Shown here piece by piece: positions 22,047-26,570 of a stretch of DNA of 26,570 nt. Source of the stretch: SIG672 sp045535095 (lineage in GTDB: Bacteria; Bacillota; Clostridia; Oscillospirales; CAG-272); assembly GCA_045535095.1 (NCBI GenBank), contig JAZSKY010000049.1, positions 1 through 26,570 on the forward strand, in the 5' to 3' direction. Both the position numbers and the translations under genes were made by a program. Below the pieces are notes generated by a model. The model searched no databases and had not been told where the DNA came from. It saw only the letters and a program-made list of their open reading frames with translations. Position 1 is the stretch's first letter, and every line of letters starts with the position of its first letter.

Positions 22047-22733
22047 TTAATTTTCGTTTTTTCGCTCGACCCTTGTTCCGTCGGGCTTTACTATCGTGTC
22101 GCTCTCAACAAGGCCTCTCACTCCGCTGAGCGGATATACAAGACATCTTCTGCCGATGACCGTTCCGGGGTACAGAACGCTATTGCATCCGACCTCTGAA
22201 AAGTCTCCGAGAATGACACCCATTTTGCGAAGTCCGGTGGATATTTTCTCGTCGCCGCATCTTACGTTGACCGTCTTTTTATCGAGACGGAAGTTCGATG
22301 CAACCGCACCTGCTCCCATGTGGGATTTATATCCGAGAATACTGTCTCCCACGTAGTTGTAGTGAGGAACCTGAACGCCGTCCGAAACTATCGCGTTTTT
22401 AAGCTCGCACGAGTTGCCTATCACAGCGCCGTCTCCGACAAGAACGCTTCCGCGTATATACGCGCAGTGTCTTACCTCGGTGTTTTCACCGATGACACAA
22501 GGTCCGCATATCAGCGCGCTCGGAGCGATCTCTGCGCTCTTTGCTACCCAGACGTCATCTCCGATGCAGATGTACTTTTCCTTGTCGAGCTTCTCTATCA
22601 CGTCCTTTACGCACTCCTTGATCTTGGGGAGCGCCTCCCACGGATATTCAAAGCCTGACAGCATCTCACCTGCAAGGGTATGCGAAAGGTCGATAAGATC
22701 CTTTGTTTTAAGCGAGCATTTCTCTTTTTCCAT
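22047..22733 (-). CDS. Left-handed beta-helix acyltransferase, probable glucosamine-1-phosphate N-acetyltransferase
   Basis: 228 residues built of hexapeptide repeats (IGDDVWVAKSAEIAPSALI, GPCVIGENTEVRHCAYI, SVLVGDGAVIGNSCEL) and the segment QVPHYNYVGDSILGYKSHMGAGAVASNFRLDKKTVNV. That segment parallels the acetyltransferase half of archaeal-type GlmU-like enzymes (PHLNYVGDS, AN.RFD.K), with His124, Tyr127, Asn147 and Lys153 in equivalent places. There is no nucleotidyltransferase domain: residues 1-55 are only a helical leader. First gene of the operon with glmM and glmS, which makes acetylation of GlcN-1-P the natural role; it is inferred. ATG at 22733 follows AAAGGAGG; longer upstream frames run through the promoter. 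Confidence 0.82.
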   Translation of the reverse strand: MEKEKCSLKTKDLIDLSHTLAGEMLSGFEYPWEALPKIKECVKDVIEKLDKEKYICIGDDVWVAKSAEIAPSALICGPCVIGENTEVRHCAYIRGSVLVGDGAVIGNSCELKNAIVSDGVQVPHYNYVGDSILGYKSHMGAGAVASNFRLDKKTVNVRCGDEKISTGLRKMGVILGDFSEVGCNSVLYPGTVIGRRCLVYPLSGVRGLVESDTIVKPDGTRVERKNEN

Positions 22734-22775
22734 TGATTTCCTCCTTTCGTAAAATATTAAAACCCGCCTCATTAC

Positions 22776-22804
22776 ATTATAACCGATAAGCGCTCTCTTG
22801 TCAA
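22776..22804 (-). promoter_or_regulatory. Consensus sigma-A promoter of the glm operon
   Basis: Minus-strand TTGACA (22804-22799), 17-base spacer, TATAAT (22781-22776), 42 bases before the first gene: a perfect consensus promoter for the acyltransferase-glmM-glmS operon. Confidence 0.85.
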
Positions 22805-22906
22805 TGAAAAACACTAAAATAATGTAAATAATATTATATATTATATCTATTTCTTCCAAAACCCTCTATTTATCAAAGTTTTTTGCTTTTTCCGTCCCCG
22901 TTGTAC

Positions 22907-22935
22907 TTGATTTTGACATATATATATGGTAAAAT
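22907..22935 (+). promoter_or_regulatory. Sigma-A promoter of the lipoprotein-cysteine desulfurase unit
   Basis: TTGATT (22907-22912), 17-base spacer, TAAAAT (22930-22935), 63 bases before the lipoprotein start. An overlapping TTGACA at 22913 has too short a spacer for the same -10. Confidence 0.6.
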
Positions 22936-22998
22936 AAGGTTTAAGCATTTTATTTTATCGGGAAAATACTCCCGATCACAACGGAAGGACCATTTAAA

Positions 22999-23565
22999 AT
23001 GAAAAGAATTTTATCCCTTGTACTTGTCATACTGTCTATATTTACTTTCGCGTCCTGCTCGCGCGAGGAGGGCGAGGCTCCCCTTGGAATGATCAAGGCG
23101 TCGAGCGATGCCTCCGAATTTTATCTTTACGTCCCGAAGGATTGGGAGGTAACCACCGAGGAAAACTCTCTTATGGCGTCCGCACGCGCATCCGAGAGCG
23201 ACCCGAGTAACATCACGATGATAGGCTTTGAGGACGGAAGCGGCGAGTACGCAGATGTTGACGCCTTCTGGGCATATTACAAAAACGAGCTTGCAAGTCG
23301 TATCTTCGACTTTACAGGAGAGGGCGAGGAGAGAGCGACCACCTTTAATCTCACGCTTGACGGCGAGGGCGCGATAATCGACGACGTCCCCGCAAAGAAA
23401 TACGAGTACAGCGGCAAGATCGCAGGAAGCGACTTTTACTACACGATGCTGATTGCCAAGTCCGGCTCTGTTTTCTACATCTTCACCTACACCTCTACCC
23501 CGTCGCTTTACGAAAAGCACAAGAGCGACGTTGATGCTCTTATCGAGTACATTGAATTTAAGTGA
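22999..23565 (+). CDS. Small lipoprotein, PsbP/DcrB-like
   Basis: 188 residues with a lipoprotein signal (MKRILSLVLVILSIFTFASC, lipobox FASC, Cys20). The mature part (FYLYVPKDWEVTTEENSLMASA, then VDAFWAYYKNELASRIFDF, then IDDVPAKKYEYSGKIAGSDFYYTMLIAKSGSVFYIFTYTS, ending DVDALIEYIEFK) resembles the PsbP/DUF1795 fold, where 'Y.P..W' opens and 'F.YT.....' closes the domain. It would sit on the outer face of the membrane. Function unknown. GGAAGGA precedes the ATG, and it leads the unit with the cysteine desulfurase, which starts 19 bases after its stop. Confidence 0.72.
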   Translation: MKRILSLVLVILSIFTFASCSREEGEAPLGMIKASSDASEFYLYVPKDWEVTTEENSLMASARASESDPSNITMIGFEDGSGEYADVDAFWAYYKNELASRIFDFTGEGEERATTFNLTLDGEGAIIDDVPAKKYEYSGKIAGSDFYYTMLIAKSGSVFYIFTYTSTPSLYEKHKSDVDALIEYIEFK

Positions 23566-23584
23566 TCCGAAAGGAAAAAACAGC

Positions 23585-24748
23585 TTGAAACACGAAATAT
23601 ATCTTGACAACAGCGCAACGACTCCCCTTTGCGATAGCGCGCTGAAGGCGATGCAGACGGCGTTTGAATTTTATGCAAATCCCTCGTCTATGCACGCGGC
23701 AGGTCTTGAAGCAGAAAAGCTCGTTTCGTCCTCACGCACGAAGCTTCTTTCCGCGCTCGGACTCTCTGCCGACCGCACTCGCAGAGTGATCTTCACCTCG
23801 GGTGGCACAGAGGCAAACAATCTCGCAACGATCGGCGTACTTACTGCCAAAAGCTTTAAAAATATACCGCAGGTCATAACCACAGACAGCGAGCATCCGT
23901 CGGTGCTTGAGCCGCTTTCCTTTCTTGAGTCGAAGGGGCTTATCGAGGTTATAAAGCTCTCGACGAAATCAGGCGAAATAGACCTTCGCGAGCTTGAAGA
24001 AAGCATCTCGCCGAGAACTGTCCTCGTATCAATTATGAGCGCGAACAACGAAACAGGCGCGCTTTACGATACGAAGGGTGCGTTCGACCTTGTAAAGCGG
24101 ATCGATCCGAGTATAATCACGCACACCGACGCGGTTCAGGCATTTCTCAAAACAAACGTAAATTTCAGAGCGCTGAAGGCTGATATGATAACCGTCAGCG
24201 GTCACAAGATAAACGCGCCCAAGGGCATTGGAGCGCTCGTTATAAGCGACTCTCTGATAAAGTCGAAAAGACTTTCTCCCATAGTTTTCGGAGGAGGTCA
24301 GGAGGGCGGAATACGCTCGGGCACAGAAAACGTACCCGGCATCTGTGCGCTCGGCGAGGCAGCAAAATACAACAAGGAAAAGCTCTCCGACTTTACTATA
24401 AAAACCACCGAGCTTTCCGAGTTTTTCATTTCCTCTCTTCCCTCGGAAATAAGAGTGAACAGAGCGAAAAATCACGCGCCTCACATCATCAGCATAACCC
24501 TTCCGCGCATAAAGAGCGAGACTGCTCTGCACTTCCTTTCGGGCAAGGGGATCTGCGTTTCAAGCGGATCTGCGTGCGCGTCAAACGGAAAGCACAAGAG
24601 CTACGTTTTATCTGCATTCGGTCTGTCTGACATCGACACCGACTGCACGCTCCGCATAAGCCTTTCGGACTCTGTTTCAAAGGAGGATCTGACCTTTACT
24701 GCAGACGCTCTCGACGAGGCTGTCAGAACACTCGTAAGGATACCCTAA
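23585..24748 (+). CDS. Cysteine desulfurase (NifS/IscS family)
   Basis: 387 residues of a class V PLP aminotransferase fold: EIYLDNSATTPL (4-15), TSGGTEANNLA (71-81), SEHPSVLEP, ANNETGALYD, HTDAVQAF, the PLP lysine in VSGHKINAPKGIG (Lys208), GGGQEGGIRSGTENV and the catalytic cysteine in SSGSACAS (Cys331). It takes sulfur from cysteine for Fe-S clusters or tRNA thiolation. The start is TTG at 23585, supported by AAAGG ten bases upstream and by the family's usual beginning; the frame remains open further upstream inside the lipoprotein gene. No iscU, iscR or thiI is next to it, so the sulfur acceptor is unclear. Confidence 0.93.
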   Translation: MKHEIYLDNSATTPLCDSALKAMQTAFEFYANPSSMHAAGLEAEKLVSSSRTKLLSALGLSADRTRRVIFTSGGTEANNLATIGVLTAKSFKNIPQVITTDSEHPSVLEPLSFLESKGLIEVIKLSTKSGEIDLRELEESISPRTVLVSIMSANNETGALYDTKGAFDLVKRIDPSIITHTDAVQAFLKTNVNFRALKADMITVSGHKINAPKGIGALVISDSLIKSKRLSPIVFGGGQEGGIRSGTENVPGICALGEAAKYNKEKLSDFTIKTTELSEFFISSLPSEIRVNRAKNHAPHIISITLPRIKSETALHFLSGKGICVSSGSACASNGKHKSYVLSAFGLSDIDTDCTLRISLSDSVSKEDLTFTADALDEAVRTLVRIP

Positions 24749-24777
24749 AACAAAAAACACAAAAAGAGAATTCGTAT

Positions 24778-26313
24778 ATGAAGAGATCTATTACTGCTTT
24801 TCTTGCTCTTCTGATGATAATTTCTCTGTTTTCGTGCAAAAAATCGCAAGACTTACCTACCCTCCCGCAAGCATCTGCCGAGGAGGAAAGCAAAGTTCCC
24901 GAAAACGGCGAAAAGCTGTTTTTTGACGAAAACGGAAATCTCCGGAAGATAATAAAATACGAAAACGGCGCTATCGTCTTTATCCGTGAATACTCCGAGT
25001 CAAGGCTTCTCACAAGATACACCGAGTACACCGAAAGCGGACATTTCGTTGAGGACAAGGCCGAGGGAAATATCACCTTAAAGATAAGCTATTATGATAG
25101 TAGCGCCTCGCTTATAGAGGCTATTTCCTACGCCTACCACGAAAACGGAGTTGTTGCCGAGGAAACTGAGATCCACTCGGACGGCTCTGTAAAGGGTGCG
25201 CGCCGATTTGACGAGTCGGGCTCTATCACCGAGCGCGATTTTTACGTCCTTGACAGCGGCGGCTACCTCTTTCTTGAGAGCGCAAAATATTTCTACAAGG
25301 ACAGCGGTTTTCCCGACAAAACTGCCTTTTATAAGGCGGAAAACGTTCTTTCTTCCGAGATATATTACAGTGACTCGGGCGAGGTAGAAAAGACCGTTTA
25401 TTACGGCAGTGACGGGGAAATTTCCTACTACACTCTCTTTGAGTATCACGAAAACGGAGAAACGAAAAGCGAGAGCACGTACAGTGGCTACGGCGTTATC
25501 ACTTCCCTTCTTTTATACAGCGAAAGCAAGGAAAAAATAAGCCTTACGAATTATTCGGAAAGCGGTCTTCCCTCCCTTATATATCTCTACGCAGAGAGCG
25601 GCGAGATAAAGGAAATATCGAGATATACAGACTCGGGCGAGCTGTCAAGCACCGAATATTTTGGCGAGGGTGGACTTCGCACGGGATCTGTATTTTACAA
25701 CTCTGACGGCACAAGTCTCGTCTGTGACGCGAGCTTTTCACCGATAGAAGGCGTGCAGTACACGAAAAGCGCGGACGGCGGATACGTAAAGCGCGTATAT
25801 GAAAGCTCATATATCCGCGAGGAAACTGTCTGCACAGACGGAGTAAATCTTGACACTATCCGCACCTTTGACGAGAGCGGTTATCTTTCAAAAGAGGTCA
25901 TATACAAAAACGGAAGCTTTGATCTGACCCGAAGCTACGTAAGAGACGAAAACGGCGAGGTCGTCACCTACACCGAAGAGGATCTTGTCGGATCGCGCCT
26001 CACCTATCTACCCGACGGACTTCTCCTTTCGGGCGTAAGATACGTCTATTCCAAGGGCTACCTTGCAAAAAAGGTTGAATACGAAAACTCCCTTCCGACA
26101 AGCGAGACTCTTTATACCGACGGAAAGGTCGCGCTCGTTTCGATTTTCAACGAAAACGGCGTTCTTATAAAGGAAAGCTTCTACTCGTCGGGCAAGATCG
26201 CGCGGGTCAAGGAATATTACGAAAACGGCATACTGAAAAAGGATACCGTCTATAATTCAAGAGGAAAGGTCTCCTCTGTAACAAAGTACGATGAAAACGG
26301 AAACCAAATATAA
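24778..26313 (+). CDS. Lipoprotein of YwqK/MORN-like repeats
   Basis: 511 residues. A lipoprotein signal (MKRSITAFLALLMIISLFSC, Cys20) and a short linker lead into about twenty repeats of about 20-22 residues with the consensus 'Y.ENG....TRYD.SG.......Y'. Examples are KIIKYENGAIV, YHENGVVAEETEIHSDGS, YYSDSGEVEKTVYYGSDGE, FNENGVLIKESFYSSGK and YYENGILKKDTVYNSRGK. This is the YwqK/MORN_2-type beta-hairpin repeat. Such proteins are exposed on the cell surface; the function is generally unknown and the database name 'antitoxin' for YwqK should not be carried over. It starts 29 bases after the cysteine desulfurase with only AAAAAGAGAA as a weak ribosome binding site, and ends before a terminator. 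Confidence 0.85.
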   Translation: MKRSITAFLALLMIISLFSCKKSQDLPTLPQASAEEESKVPENGEKLFFDENGNLRKIIKYENGAIVFIREYSESRLLTRYTEYTESGHFVEDKAEGNITLKISYYDSSASLIEAISYAYHENGVVAEETEIHSDGSVKGARRFDESGSITERDFYVLDSGGYLFLESAKYFYKDSGFPDKTAFYKAENVLSSEIYYSDSGEVEKTVYYGSDGEISYYTLFEYHENGETKSESTYSGYGVITSLLLYSESKEKISLTNYSESGLPSLIYLYAESGEIKEISRYTDSGELSSTEYFGEGGLRTGSVFYNSDGTSLVCDASFSPIEGVQYTKSADGGYVKRVYESSYIREETVCTDGVNLDTIRTFDESGYLSKEVIYKNGSFDLTRSYVRDENGEVVTYTEEDLVGSRLTYLPDGLLLSGVRYVYSKGYLAKKVEYENSLPTSETLYTDGKVALVSIFNENGVLIKESFYSSGKIARVKEYYENGILKKDTVYNSRGKVSSVTKYDENGNQI

Positions 26314-26380
26314 AAGCAGAACTCAAAATGGTTGATGTTCTTATCGGAGAATTTGAAAATTGCCGTTAAGTGCGAGCATC

Positions 26381-26400
26381 GCATTTGTCCTGACAAATGC
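26381..26400. repeat. Short perfect inverted repeat
   Basis: GCATTTGTC (26381-26389) and GACAAATGC (26392-26400) are perfect 9-base arms with a 2-base centre, in a 125-base stretch with no gene. No T-run follows. Confidence 0.5.
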
Positions 26401-26438
26401 AGAACGAGCTAAGCCCAAACCCTTATAACGACAGAAAT

Positions 26439-26485
26439 AGAGCAAGAGTACAAGGAGAAAACCTTATATTCTTGCTCTTGTTTTT
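26439..26485 (+). terminator. Rho-independent terminator after the repeat lipoprotein
   Basis: AGAGCAAGA (from 26439) pairs with TTCTTGCTCT (26469-26478), extended imperfectly by AAGG/CCTT, followed by TGTTTTTC. It ends the unit that starts at 22999. Confidence 0.82.
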
Positions 26486-26491
26486 CTTGTG

Positions 26492-26570
26492 TCGATATGT
26501 CAACTTCGTTGACTCGATATGTTCTCGCTTTGCTCGAACTCGATATATTGTCGCTTCGCTCCAATTCGAT
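26492..26570. repeat. TCGATAT-spaced short repeat array, cut by the window edge
   Basis: TCGATAT occurs at 26492, 26514 and 26540, and TCGAT again at 26566 where the window ends, at steps of 22, 26 and 26 bases. Between them lie small inverted repeats: GTCAACTTCGTTGAC (26499-26513, perfect), GTTCTCGCTTTGCTCGAAC (26521-26539) and TTGTCGCTTCGCTCCAA (26548-26564, approximate). The spacers are related rather than unique, so it is not a CRISPR array. Confidence 0.7.

Noticed and set aside
26328..26369. 13-codon frame MVDVLIGEFENCR after the repeat lipoprotein
   Set aside because: No ribosome binding site and no other support; kept as unannotated spacer.
26492..26570. CRISPR array
   Set aside because: The repeated unit is only about seven bases and spacers are similar and self-complementary, unlike CRISPR spacers; no cas genes are present.

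Overview
The window looks like a chromosomal segment of an anaerobic, low-to-moderate GC Bacillota (class Clostridia, probably an uncultured Oscillospirales/Christensenellales-type gut bacterium). The signs are strong AGGAGG-type ribosome binding sites, near-consensus sigma-A promoters (TTGACA-N17-TATAAT occurs twice), a glmS ribozyme, Zur/Znu zinc genes of Gram-positive type, a sensory-type [FeFe]-hydrogenase cluster, and no tRNA, rRNA, phage or insertion sequence that I can see. This placement comes from gene content only, not from a database search.

Left part (1-8.6 kb). A minus-strand operon encodes DRTGG-like protein, RsbW-like ATPase, HydS-like hydrogenase, second DRTGG-like protein and a PHP-domain protein cut by the window edge. 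It reads as a hydrogen/redox-sensing regulatory module. A divergent plus-strand operon carries an Mrp/ApbC-type Fe-S carrier and a dihydroorotase-like protein that has lost its HxH metal site. Then come minus-strand genes for an OmpR-type regulator with a shortened receiver, an acyl-ACP thioesterase, class II fructose-bisphosphate aldolase and a solitary MazF. A hairpin repeat family occurs twice in the hydrogenase operon and twice beside the thioesterase.

Middle (8.6-18.6 kb). A two-gene minus unit encodes a surface protein (cohesin-like domain plus Cys/His repeats plus C-terminal membrane anchor) and a DUF1963-like protein. Next is a zinc operon, zur-znuA-znuC-znuB followed by a PAP2 phosphatase, with a consensus promoter and TTTGCAA repeats that are a candidate Zur operator. 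A divergent metallo-beta-lactamase-fold gene follows. Then a three-gene plus-strand cluster (DUF6056-like membrane protein, GtrA flippase, GtrB-type polyprenyl-phosphate glycosyltransferase) looks like a three-component envelope glycosylation system.

Right part (18.6-26.6 kb). A minus-strand amino-sugar operon encodes a stand-alone left-handed beta-helix acyltransferase, GlmM and GlmS, with a glmS ribozyme between glmM and glmS; it supplies UDP-GlcNAc precursors for the wall. Divergently transcribed are a lipoprotein, a NifS/IscS-type cysteine desulfurase and a 511-residue lipoprotein made of about twenty YwqK/MORN-like repeats. The window ends in a terminator and a run of TCGATAT-spaced short repeats that continues past the edge.
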